Below are positions 51,711 through 59,943 of a stretch of 64,000 nucleotides of DNA, piece after piece (within the stretch, counting starts at the first letter, position 1; every line of letters begins with the position of its first letter). The stretch covers positions 41,021 to 105,020 of the forward strand of contig JBJYWI010000083.1 of NCBI GenBank assembly GCA_046259385.1, in the 5' to 3' direction. The DNA is from CAVWDI01 sp046259385. GTDB taxonomy: Bacteria > Chloroflexota > Anaerolineae > Anaerolineales > UBA4823. Made by a program: the position numbers and the translations under genes. The notes below the pieces were generated by a model. That model was not told where the DNA came from and did not search any database. It worked only from the letters and a program-made list of their open reading frames with translations.

Positions 51711-52037
51711 TCACATTTTTGAGATATCCTGCAGTAAACTCGCGCTTTCTGTCTCCGGCGCCAGCGCCTGAATCAGGTTCCCGCAGCATACTGCAACCCG
51801 GGACTGGTTTAGGCTGTAATAAGTGTGTTTTCCCTCGCTGCGAAGGTGAACCAACCCGGCATCACGCAGGACAGCCAGATGGTGAGAAACAGTCGGCTGC
51901 CTGACATCGACAGCCTCTTCAATTTCGCTCACGGTTAACCATTTGCAGCAGATGAGTTTCATGATCTTCTGGCGGGTGGGGTCCGCCAGCGCCCTGGCAA
52001 AGTCGATAGGGGAGGTCTGTTTTTCCACAGCGGACAT
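51711..52037 (-). CDS. arsR: ArsR-family metalloregulator
   Basis: 108-residue winged-helix repressor. Seen: ALADPTRQKIMKLI, recognition helix VRQPTVSHHLAVLRDAGLV and wing EGKHTYYSLN. The usual As(III) site in helix alpha-3 (ELCVCDL) is here LICCKW, with adjacent cysteines, and another CC pair occurs near the C-terminus (VAVCCGN), a plausible alternate arsenite site. AAGGATAT precedes the ATG. A 16-bp palindrome lies inside its promoter, so it likely represses arsR-arsM until As(III) binds. Confidence 0.93.
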   Translation of the reverse strand: MSAVEKQTSPIDFARALADPTRQKIMKLICCKWLTVSEIEEAVDVRQPTVSHHLAVLRDAGLVHLRSEGKHTYYSLNQSRVAVCCGNLIQALAPETESASLLQDISKM

Positions 52038-52057
52038 ATCGATATCCTTCGATACGT

Positions 52058-52086
52058 ATTCTAATCGATGATCATCGATATGTCAA
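52058..52086 (-). promoter_or_regulatory. arsR promoter with operator palindrome filling the spacer
   Basis: Minus strand TTGACA (plus 52081-52086), spacer 17, TAGAAT (plus 52058-52063). The spacer (52064-52080) is occupied by the perfect palindrome ATCGATGATCATCGAT (52064-52079). A repressor dimer here would block RNA polymerase directly. Related half-sites occur nearby (ATATCGATAT at 52037-52046). Confidence 0.75.
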
Positions 52087-52739
52087 CGGTTCAACCGAAC
52101 CCCCATGTTGTTCAGAGAGGCTTTAACTTCCCCGATCATTTTCTCGACGGGGCGAGCGGGCGCCCAGCAATCCTATCCGAGGATCTGGTTCGCCTCGTAT
52201 ATGAACTTAGATATGGTCGGAGTGCGAATCTTAAGCAAACGCCTCAACCCTTCCAGCGGGACCATGAAGTAAGGAACGTCCTCTTCAAGCAGGCGCACGT
52301 CGAAGGTTGTTGGTCCCGGATCGGTTTTCAGGTGGACCCGAACTGAGTTGGACCGCATGCGAAAGCGGAACCATTCATAAGTGTTGGTCACGCTCGCGCC
52401 GTAAAAAGGCGGGTATGCGTGTAACAGAAACTGGTAGATCGGGATCATATCCAGATTGCACGCTTGGACGATCGCAAGGCGTTCCAGGTCAACCCACGGT
52501 CCTAGTTGGTATTTGAGAACTGTCAGGACGGTCTGCTGGCTCTCTCCGGTGAACATCAACGCCGGGTCAGTCTCGCCGATTCCGGTGTATTCCTGGTCAG
52601 TTTGAATATCATTGATGACGGATGCAGTGGAATTTATGGTCCCCAGCACTGAGACATGGTAGCTCTTTATGGTGGGGATGTTGACAGTGCTGACTCTTAT
52701 AGAGTTGATTTTTATAAATTTTCTCTGGATAGAGTTCGT
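52083..52739 (-). pseudogene. decayed opine/octopine dehydrogenase-family gene (C-terminal domain only)
   Basis: The open frame 52173-52649 encodes 158 residues resembling the helical C-terminal domain of NAD/NADP octopine/nopaline dehydrogenases: DLERLAIVQACNL and RLLEEDVPYFMVPLEGLRRLLKI (compare EDVPxGLVPxxxLG). The frame continues upstream without start codon (IPTIKSYHVSVLGTI) to the stop of the UroD-like gene, and downstream past an in-frame TAG at 52173-52175 into DCWAPARPVEKM (family DYWxxGRTxEKLG) ending at TGA 52083-52085. The NAD-binding N-terminal domain is missing. Its original stop overlaps the arsR -35 box. Interpreted as a truncated pseudogene; expression of the 158-aa piece cannot be excluded. 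Confidence 0.65.
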
Positions 52740-53747
52740 TTATCCTGACAAGGGGATACTCTCCGGCAGAGGGAGACCGGTAAGTTCCCCAAGATAGCGG
52801 CGGTAATAGTAGTAATTATCGAAAGGGATATCCTCCCGGATGCGTCCATCCAGCATTGGGAGGTAACCACCGCCTTCCAGTAACGGCGGAACACGGGCGT
52901 TTAGCTCTTTTCGGATTTGTTCCTTCCCCATCCGCAGAACATCCCGGTCAATACCGCCAATCAGACGCAGTTCCCTTCCAATTTCACGCCGGATATCGAG
53001 ATAATCCATATCCTCCATATCCCGTTCGACAGCCCATAGGCATGTCATCCCGGCTTCAAGCATCAAGGGTAGCAGAACCCTGATATTGGCATAGGTCCGG
53101 AAAATGATCGTTTCGACCCCGTAAGTTTCCAGGGTATCCATTAAAGGTTTAAATGCAGGCAGCATAAACTCGCGGTACATCTGGGGAGAAATGAGCGGTC
53201 CGAAGTTGCAGCCAACCGGCTCGCTGAAAATGGCGGCGTCTATATCCACCTTGCGGAGGATTTTTTCGGCTGCACGGGCAGCAAATTCACCGTGCATGAC
53301 CAGCGCCCGGCGGACAAATTCCGGATCGTCCTTCAACAGAAAGGTGATATCGCTGAACGAAAGCCAGTCCTCCACGCCCAGAGAAAGGAAGAAACCTGGG
53401 TGAACCCGCAGCATGAGGATAAAATCGCGAGATTCCCAGGATTCCAATTTCTCTTCCCATCTCTCCGGGAACCGTTTTGGGTCATCCGGATCCAGCAGGC
53501 TCCGCAGAGTATCAAAGCGGTGCCTCTTACCGGCTAAAGCGGCCAGGTTAACGCCGGGCTCCAGTTCCAGCGGGATCTCTTCGCGCTTATCAAATCTGAA
53601 AAAACTTTCAGGTACGAAACTATCTGGGAGATGTGCTTCGGTCCGCCAGATCTGAATGACTTCGTCGCGGATGCCTTCTTCCAGCAGCGGGGGGCGGTCG
53701 GGTTTACCGTAGCGAATGGTTTCTAGGAACCGCTCTTTGCTGTTCAT
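52740..53747 (-). CDS. uroporphyrinogen decarboxylase-family protein (URO-D/MtaA-like)
   Basis: 335 residues with the URO-D family start (NSKERFLETIRYGKPDRPPLLEE), mid-protein ISPQMYREFMLPAFKPL and LRLIGGIDRDVLRMGKEQI, and the end PFDNYYYYRRYLGEL. Divergent from true HemE (no heme genes nearby). Family members include corrinoid-dependent methyltransferases as well as decarboxylases; the His-x-Cys zinc site of MtaA/MtbA is not evident to me. Sits directly before the Fe-S gene on the same strand, 43 bases. Confidence 0.8.
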   Translation of the reverse strand: MNSKERFLETIRYGKPDRPPLLEEGIRDEVIQIWRTEAHLPDSFVPESFFRFDKREEIPLELEPGVNLAALAGKRHRFDTLRSLLDPDDPKRFPERWEEKLESWESRDFILMLRVHPGFFLSLGVEDWLSFSDITFLLKDDPEFVRRALVMHGEFAARAAEKILRKVDIDAAIFSEPVGCNFGPLISPQMYREFMLPAFKPLMDTLETYGVETIIFRTYANIRVLLPLMLEAGMTCLWAVERDMEDMDYLDIRREIGRELRLIGGIDRDVLRMGKEQIRKELNARVPPLLEGGGYLPMLDGRIREDIPFDNYYYYRRYLGELTGLPLPESIPLSG

Positions 53748-53790
53748 GGATAGCGAAAAGTTTTCTCGAAATAATTATCAAATCATGGAA

Positions 53791-54771
53791 CTAGCCGGAA
53801 GCGGCTTCTTCCATCAGGTCAAAAATCTCGAGCGGTTCACCCCTTGAACTGTCGCGAACCAGGGAAACCGCTCCATTCGGGCACAGCTCGACGCAGACGC
53901 CGCATCCCATGCAGATATCCTGGTCAATGATCGCACAGGAGCTAACAACAGTAATGGCGCCAAATTGGCAGTACTGGGTGCAGTCGCTGCATCCGGCGCA
54001 TAAATCGGGGTCGACCTGCGAGACATAGCCAGAAGAAGCCAGCATGGGGGTGCCGTTGCGGTGAGCTTGCATGGCGCCGCAGCAGCATGAACAGCAGTTG
54101 CATATCGCGTAGAAGCGGCCCAGCATGGCATCCTTGAAAAAGGCATGGTGGACATGGCCGCGCTGGTTTTCCGCTTCAAGAATATCAACAGCTTCCGCCT
54201 GTGATATCATCCGGGCTTTCTTAGGATGGTGCTCGATCACAAAACTGGCGAAAGGCTCCCCTACGATCAGGCACACGTCCAGCGGAAGGCAGGGTTGCTG
54301 GCGTGAACTCCTGCAAGGGCATTCCAGGACAGCGATGTGATCCGGGTTGCGCAGGATGATATCCCTGGCGCGCTTGTACGGCAGTACTTTTTCGAGATCT
54401 GGCAGTTCGATCTCCTCATTGACCGTGACCAGTTTTCGAGCCGATGCGAGCGGAACGACCTTGCCGTGATATGTGTCCGCAAAGGTAACTCTGTCTCCAG
54501 TCTGGCCGGCTGCGGAATCTGGTCTTTGCCCGTCACTGCTATTTCCAGCTCGGAGAGTATCCAACCACCTGCTGATGCGGCTGAATACCGGTTTCAGGAT
54601 CCTGGCGGTGCGGTGCTCTCCGGTGCCGATTCCGATGTACAGATAAGGCCAGCGGGCATAGACATACCCGTGTACAAAATCGAACAGTGAATAATCCTTG
54701 GTTTGCCTCGCCTCGCGGATAAATTCGCGGGTGGAAGCTTTGATGGGATTGGGTGGAAGTTTGGCTTTCAT
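53791..54771 (-). CDS. iron-sulfur protein with two 4Fe-4S clusters and an extra Cys-rich domain
   Basis: 326 residues. Seen: an N-terminal part with no known domain, a Cys-rich middle (LECPCRSSRQQPC, then CNCCSCCCGAM) and two ferredoxin motifs, CAGCSDCTQYC and CMGCGVCVELCPNG, each CxxCxxCxxxC. The first lacks the usual Pro after the last Cys. It resembles electron-transfer or reductive-activation proteins found beside methyltransferases in anaerobes. Adjacent to the UroD-like gene, so it may reactivate or reduce that system; this is inference. Confidence 0.78.
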   Translation of the reverse strand: MKAKLPPNPIKASTREFIREARQTKDYSLFDFVHGYVYARWPYLYIGIGTGEHRTARILKPVFSRISRWLDTLRAGNSSDGQRPDSAAGQTGDRVTFADTYHGKVVPLASARKLVTVNEEIELPDLEKVLPYKRARDIILRNPDHIAVLECPCRSSRQQPCLPLDVCLIVGEPFASFVIEHHPKKARMISQAEAVDILEAENQRGHVHHAFFKDAMLGRFYAICNCCSCCCGAMQAHRNGTPMLASSGYVSQVDPDLCAGCSDCTQYCQFGAITVVSSCAIIDQDICMGCGVCVELCPNGAVSLVRDSSRGEPLEIFDLMEEAASG

Positions 54772-54968
54772 GCTGCGGAGCAGGCAAATTCAAAATTGAA
54801 GGTGCCGGGAAGATTTATCAGGCAGATCAGGCAATCCTTTTAAGCGTGCGCTTGAATTAATTATATATCAGGCGGAGAGCGCAATTAATCATAAATACGC
54901 TTAATGATTGTCACCTGTTGGTTGGAAAGGAACACAAATTCGTTCGGGGCCTACCTTTGCCTTGCCTG

Positions 54969-56099
54969 CTACTCCTTAAATGATTCGATAGTTTTATACA
55001 CCCTTGCCAGACCTTCATTAACATAATCTGCGGCAAGCCCGTAGCTGATGCGCAGGTGCCGGTCAAGGCCGAAATGGTCTCCCGGCACGATGTATGTGTC
55101 GTGTTCGCGCACCAATCGGTCCACCAGTTCGGAAGAATTAATATCCGCCTCATAGCGCACGAAAGCAATCGCGGCTGCCTCAGGCGGGATAACGGAAAGC
55201 TGATCCGGGTGTGCATTGATCCAGCGTTCCAGGTTCTGGTATCCATTGCGAACATACTGGCGGGTCCTTTCAATCAGCTTCGGCCTGATTTCCGGTGAAA
55301 GTGCATAGGCGGCGATTTTGTTCGCCAGGATTGTATTGGAGATTGTGATGTAGTCCTGGCGAGCCCAGATCTCCTCAACAAGTTCAGGAGGCGAGACCAC
55401 CCACCCAATCCGTAAACCCGGTAGAGCATAGGCTTTCGAAAGGCTGTTAACCGCAATGACGCGCTCGTAGCGCCCCCAGAATGAGGGGGTTTGTTCCTCA
55501 CGCCTGTGCTCGGCGCCTGCATAAACCTCATCCGCCAGCAGCCATGCACCGGAACGCCGGGCGGCTTCAATAACTGCATCCATCTCCTCGCCGGTCATGA
55601 TATGCCCGGTTGGGTTGTTCGGGTTGCAGACCGCGATCAGGCGGGTTTTATCCGAGACAGAAGCCTTGATTTCGTCGGGATCGACCGACCACTTCAATTC
55701 TTCCCGCAGGGAAAACGTCTTTACATCCAGGCGGTAATTCCTGGCGATTCCGTAGATCTGCATGTAGTTGGGCAGCATGACCACAATTTCATCCCCTGGG
55801 TCGAGTGTGGTCAGAATGGCTGTAAAATTAGCCTGCGCCGCGCCTGTTGTCACGATCACGTTTTCAGAGGTCGATCCAGGATAAAGATTGGAAATGTTCT
55901 GGCGCAGTTCCTCGATCCCGTTTGCCTGGGCGTAATTCAGGGAGGTTTTTATCAGTCCTTCGATAAAATCCGGGTTATCTTCAGCCAGTTCAACCAGCGA
56001 GAGCGGGTGGACTCCGCTTTCAGAGAGATTGTACTGGACAACATTTTCCCATTTGGACATAATCCGTTCAAGCTGGAATGGATAAAAATTCTCGCGCAT
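54969..56099 (-). CDS. PLP-dependent aminotransferase, class I/II
   Basis: 376-residue fold-type I enzyme. Seen: VVTTGAAQANFTAILTTLDPGDEIVVMLPNYMQ (PLP phosphate region), NPNNPTGHIMT, the Asp of LLADEVYAGAEHR and the Schiff-base Lys in NSLSKAYALPGLRIGW, plus the C-terminal Arg in LRISYGL. Substrate not deducible; the pattern is close to aminotransferases that accompany capreomycidine-like or amino-acid catabolic clusters. Last gene of the five-gene run from 59792, 37 bases after the EutC-like gene. Confidence 0.88.
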   Translation of the reverse strand: MRENFYPFQLERIMSKWENVVQYNLSESGVHPLSLVELAEDNPDFIEGLIKTSLNYAQANGIEELRQNISNLYPGSTSENVIVTTGAAQANFTAILTTLDPGDEIVVMLPNYMQIYGIARNYRLDVKTFSLREELKWSVDPDEIKASVSDKTRLIAVCNPNNPTGHIMTGEEMDAVIEAARRSGAWLLADEVYAGAEHRREEQTPSFWGRYERVIAVNSLSKAYALPGLRIGWVVSPPELVEEIWARQDYITISNTILANKIAAYALSPEIRPKLIERTRQYVRNGYQNLERWINAHPDQLSVIPPEAAAIAFVRYEADINSSELVDRLVREHDTYIVPGDHFGLDRHLRISYGLAADYVNEGLARVYKTIESFKE

Positions 56100-56136
56100 A
56101 ATTCAGTCTCCTAATATAAAATTAAAAAAACCTTGG

Positions 56137-57126
56137 TTAATCGTCTATCTCAAGGCCCAGCCCCAATTTGGCTGCCTTTTTAAATGCGAGGCGGGCGATC
56201 TGGGTGTCCTGCACCCCGACCCCCGTCAGGTCGCAGATGGTGATTTGCTGGTCGTCCGTGCGCCCGGAAACTTTTCCTGTGATGATCTCTCCCAGTTCAA
56301 TCACAGAAGTCCGGTCCGTCACCACACCTGCCTCGAGAGCGTGGTGCAGCTCTCCCAGCCGGAATACCTGGGAGACACGGTCGCAAGCGATCAGATCAGC
56401 TTTTGCAAAGACTTCCGGGTAAAGCTCCTGCTTGTGCTCAGCGTCCGAACCCATGCAGGTGATGTGCAGCCCGGGATGCAGCCATTCCGCCTTCAGGAAG
56501 GGATCGCGGGAAGGGGTGGTGGTGACGACCATATCACTCTCGCGGACTACCTGCTCGGCGCTCTCGGCTGCCTTTACCGGAACGCCGAGTTCCTGCGTCA
56601 TCTCCTGCACATACTGGCCAACCTGCTCTTTTTGAATCCCAAACACGAGCACCTCCCGGAACTGTCGCACCAGTTTTAAACCTCGAATCTGATAGCGGGC
56701 CTGCATTCCCGATCCAATCACCCCGGCTGTCCGGATGTTTTTAGGTACCAGGTGCTTTGCAGCGATTGCCCCGGCGATCCCCGTTCGCACATCAGTCAGG
56801 TAGCCGTTGTCAAGCAGCACTGCTTCAGGTCTGCCTGTTTTCGCGCTTATAAGCACCATCATCCCGCTGCCGGTCGGCAGCCCAAGGGCGCGGTTGTCCA
56901 GAAAGCCGGAGGCGATCTTTATGGCGAAATTTTCCAGCCCGTGGATGTAGGCGGTTTTTATATCCACCTCGCCGTTGTTGTCATGTACGTCAATGCGCAT
57001 GATAGGCGGGACAGTAACCTGCTCCAATGCCAGTTTAGCAAACCCCTCCGATACAATCTCTAGGGCTTCTGCGTTCATTCCGACGCAGCTACGGATCTCA
57101 GCCTCGTTAAGGATTTTTACCCGCAT
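56137..57126 (-). CDS. ornithine cyclodeaminase/EutC-type NAD(P) enzyme
   Basis: 329 residues of the OCD/mu-crystallin family. Seen: KTAYIHGLENFAIKIASGF, the Rossmann motif IGSGMQARYQIRGLKLV, VVTTTPSRDPFLKAEWL and DLTGVGVQDTQIA, where GVQDT is family typical. The same family includes ornithine cyclodeaminase, alanine dehydrogenase, EutC of the hydroxyectoine pathway and BhcD iminosuccinate reductase. The best context fit is a partner of the dehydratase next door, as EutB-EutC or BhcB-BhcD. 21 bases from the dehydratase gene. Confidence 0.85.
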   Translation of the reverse strand: MRVKILNEAEIRSCVGMNAEALEIVSEGFAKLALEQVTVPPIMRIDVHDNNGEVDIKTAYIHGLENFAIKIASGFLDNRALGLPTGSGMMVLISAKTGRPEAVLLDNGYLTDVRTGIAGAIAAKHLVPKNIRTAGVIGSGMQARYQIRGLKLVRQFREVLVFGIQKEQVGQYVQEMTQELGVPVKAAESAEQVVRESDMVVTTTPSRDPFLKAEWLHPGLHITCMGSDAEHKQELYPEVFAKADLIACDRVSQVFRLGELHHALEAGVVTDRTSVIELGEIITGKVSGRTDDQQITICDLTGVGVQDTQIARLAFKKAAKLGLGLEIDD

Positions 57127-57147
57127 TTTCTCACCTCGTTTGCTTAT

Positions 57148-58143
57148 TTATTCCTCTGCCCGTTCCAGTGGTCGGTTCCTCAATAAGCCCTCAAGAATAC
57201 TTAAATCCAGGTTGCTTCCGGTGATCACGACTGCGATATTTCCCCCTTTTTTTCCGATCTTGTTGTGTTTCAAAGCTGCGATCCCAACTGCGCCGGCGCC
57301 TTCCACCACCAGGTTATGCTTGTCGAGCAAGAACAACATCGCTTCGGCGATCTCGTCTTCAGTTACCAGTACAGTCTCATCCACATATTTCTGGATCATC
57401 CTAAAGGTGTAAATGTTATTGTCCCCCAAACCGCCAGCGAGGGCGTCGGCAAGGGTGGGTTTCTCTTCGACCGCGATTATTCTCCCAGCTTTGAGACTCT
57501 CATGCACCGCTGCACCCTGATCCATTGTGACACCCACAACATACACGAAAGGCTTGATAGATTTAAGCGTCATAGCGATTCCGGAAAGCAGGCCGCCACC
57601 TGAAAGCGGTACGAGTACAGTGTCAATCTCCGGCAGGTCTTCAATCAGCTCTAAACCGATTGTGCCCTGTCCGGCGATGATGTCAAAATCGTCAAAAGGG
57701 TGCACCATCGTCAGCCCGCGCTCTTTTTCCAAGACCAGGGCGTCTTCTGTGGCTTCGTCATAGGTATTTCCGGTAATAACGATCTCCGCATCCAGATCGC
57801 GTATGGCGTCAACCTTGTTCCGGGGTACCGCTTTTGAGACACAAATAAGGGGCTTTATGCCCAGTTTTTTCGAAATGTATGAGACCGCTCGCCCGTGGTT
57901 GCCAGAAGAAACGGTTATGACACCGCGCGACTTCTCCTGCGGGGTGAGGGTGGAGAGTTTGTTTGTGGCTCCCCTAAGTTTGAAGGAACCGGTATTCTGG
58001 AGAGACTCCAGTTTCAGATGCACATTTGAACCGGCGTATTCGCTTAACCAGGGCGATTGGATTAAAGGAGTTCGCCAGACAAAGGCTTTGATATTCTTGC
58101 GAGCAAGGTAAACATCCTTCAACCCGGGTTCAATGTACTTCAT
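57148..58143 (-). CDS. EutB/threonine-dehydratase-like PLP enzyme
   Basis: 331-residue fold-type II beta-eliminating lyase. Seen: PLP Lys in NTGSFKLRGATNKL, SSGNHGRAVSY (S-G-N-H-x-R), and the glycine loop VPLSGGGLLSGIA. No ACT regulatory domain, unlike biosynthetic IlvA. Close family members are threonine/serine dehydratases, hydroxyectoine EutB and beta-hydroxyaspartate dehydratase BhcB. Upstream is a truncated binding protein; downstream is the OCD-family gene. Confidence 0.88.
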   Translation of the reverse strand: MKYIEPGLKDVYLARKNIKAFVWRTPLIQSPWLSEYAGSNVHLKLESLQNTGSFKLRGATNKLSTLTPQEKSRGVITVSSGNHGRAVSYISKKLGIKPLICVSKAVPRNKVDAIRDLDAEIVITGNTYDEATEDALVLEKERGLTMVHPFDDFDIIAGQGTIGLELIEDLPEIDTVLVPLSGGGLLSGIAMTLKSIKPFVYVVGVTMDQGAAVHESLKAGRIIAVEEKPTLADALAGGLGDNNIYTFRMIQKYVDETVLVTEDEIAEAMLFLLDKHNLVVEGAGAVGIAALKHNKIGKKGGNIAVVITGSNLDLSILEGLLRNRPLERAEE

Positions 58144-58223
58144 TCCTGGTGACCTCCTTTTTATGCGCCCTTAAAGGCGGTGGTGATAACCGCCGGCGGT
58201 TGATGTGTCTTGCATAAATACGA

Positions 58224-58817
58224 TTAATTCAAATATTCCGTTCTGATGGCTAAATTATGTTTCTCTGCAAGCCTGTCAATAAACCCTTCCTCTATCATAC
58301 CTCCCATCACCTCGTTTAACTTGAGCCTCATTTCTTTTGCTCCACCGGGAAGGATAGCGTAGATCTGGACTGACCAATCCTGTCCTTTATCCGGGTTGTT
58401 TGGCAACTCTCCAGGGAGGAGGCTGGCTTTAAAATACGGGTCCGCGAAGTCAACCGTATGGTCTACCTGCTGGACGTTTTGAAACGTTCCCGCGGCGACA
58501 TCCACCTCGCTGTTGTTAACCGCCGGGATCAAACTGTCTGCTGGCATTTCAATAAATTCAATCCTGACCCCCATCCGTTTTGCGATCTCCTCGAACATAT
58601 CCATTTCGAAACCGGTTATCTGCGCGCCTGTGCCAGGTGTATTTTCCAACGGATAATCCGTTGAAAAGCCGACTTTCATCACTCCGTCCTTCCATATCTC
58701 TTCCAGTTCATTTTCCGGCTTCTTTTGACCGCATCCCCAGACGGCAGCGGCAGCCAGAAGAAGCATCAGAATTACCAGGGAGACTCTGTTCAGCGACCTT
58801 TGCTGGTTATGCATCAT
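58224..58817 (-). CDS. truncated amino-acid ABC solute-binding lipoprotein
   Basis: 197 residues of the SBP_bac_3 family. Seen: signal peptide with lipobox VWGC (Cys29), MKVGFSTDYP, GFEMDMFEEIAKRMG, NNSEVDVAAGTFQNVQQVDHTVDFADPYF. After DPYFKASLL it jumps to a segment resembling the C-terminal end (EMRLKLNEVMGGMIEEGFIDRLAEKHNL), so most of the second lobe, roughly 80 residues, is missing in-frame. Normal size is 230-270 aa. No permease or ATPase gene is nearby. It may be a non-functional remnant, or a single-lobe sensor. Confidence 0.7.
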   Translation of the reverse strand: MMHNQQRSLNRVSLVILMLLLAAAAVWGCGQKKPENELEEIWKDGVMKVGFSTDYPLENTPGTGAQITGFEMDMFEEIAKRMGVRIEFIEMPADSLIPAVNNSEVDVAAGTFQNVQQVDHTVDFADPYFKASLLPGELPNNPDKGQDWSVQIYAILPGGAKEMRLKLNEVMGGMIEEGFIDRLAEKHNLAIRTEYLN

Positions 58818-58895
58818 AATTTGCCCGGATAGTTGGCAGGTAAAAAAATGCCGCCCAGCCCAGATTGGTGGATTTTAACACAGATCGCACGGGTC

Positions 58896-59792
58896 TCACT
58901 TCCTGGTGCTCCTCAGCTGTACGAGAAGGACGCCAAACCCCGCCAGCAATAAACCAATCCATTCTTTTACACTCAGGCTCTCCCCAAGGAATATCCAGGC
59001 AAGCAGGGCGACCTGGATCAGCATGCTGCTGTTAATAACGCTTGATTCCATCGCTTCCAGGGTGCGCAGGGTAAAATTCCAGAGGGTGAACGCAAAAGCG
59101 GTGTTCACAACCGCCAGCCAGCCGATGATCAGCCAGCCTCTAGTTGATATGTGCGGCATACCCTGCAGGACGATTCCCCCTGCCAGCAGAAGTGCGCTGC
59201 CGACTCCCATGCTGACGGTGGTCACGGTTAGAGCTGGAATACCTTCGTTGTGATTGATGTAGCGCCCCAGCACCCCTGAGAAGGCGTTTACGAACATGCC
59301 GAAAACGACAATCAAAAGAGCCATAAGCTGGGAAGCCGGAAAACCAACCGGGTAGAAGTAAACCAGCGCGCCGCTGACGGACAGGACGATTCCAAGCCAA
59401 CCCAACCATCCTGGTTGTTCAGACAGCCAGAGAAGGCCCATCAATGCGACCATAAGCGATGTAAAATTCAGGATCAGGCTGATGGTCGCAGCCGGCAGGT
59501 ATGCCAGTCCGAAGAACTGGACCCCCTGCACAATGGCGAAAAATGTGATTCCAAACAGGAACAGCAGCCCCCACTGCCTTATGGTTAGTGATTTTACCGG
59601 ACTGGTCTGGCGGGCAGCAAGCATATAGACTAACAGGCAAAGGAATGCAATCCCGTACCTCAACCCGGCGAATGTCAATGCTGGTATTTCGATAAGGCCC
59701 AGCTTTATCAAAACCCAGGAGGTTGACCACAGAAAAGTGACCAGCAGCGCCTGTACAGTCGCGCCTGTGTGGGAATTAAAGAATCCCCTCAT
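58896..59792 (-). CDS. EamA/DMT-family transporter (RhaT/YdcZ-like exporter)
   Basis: 298 residues with ten membrane helices in two EamA halves (VTFLWSTSWVLIKLGLIEIPALTFAGLRY and LTVTTVSMGVGSALLLAGG, WLAVVNTAFAFTLWNFTLRTLEAMESS). Metabolite exporters of amino acids or nucleotides. First gene of the run; its start is followed 78 bases later by the binding protein. The DMT gene points to export of a product or toxic intermediate of the pathway. Confidence 0.85.
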   Translation of the reverse strand: MRGFFNSHTGATVQALLVTFLWSTSWVLIKLGLIEIPALTFAGLRYGIAFLCLLVYMLAARQTSPVKSLTIRQWGLLFLFGITFFAIVQGVQFFGLAYLPAATISLILNFTSLMVALMGLLWLSEQPGWLGWLGIVLSVSGALVYFYPVGFPASQLMALLIVVFGMFVNAFSGVLGRYINHNEGIPALTVTTVSMGVGSALLLAGGIVLQGMPHISTRGWLIIGWLAVVNTAFAFTLWNFTLRTLEAMESSVINSSMLIQVALLAWIFLGESLSVKEWIGLLLAGFGVLLVQLRSTRK

Positions 59793-59943
59793 TTTTATTG
59801 ACCCGGTTTACGAAAAGCGCATCGCAGTTAATTGAGATGGCTTGATTATAAGTGATTTTAACCTTGACAAACGTTTACAGGATGGAGAAAATCCGGGGGT
59901 GGTGTCTGAAAGGAAAAGTTATCGGTAAATATTTTGTGTGATA

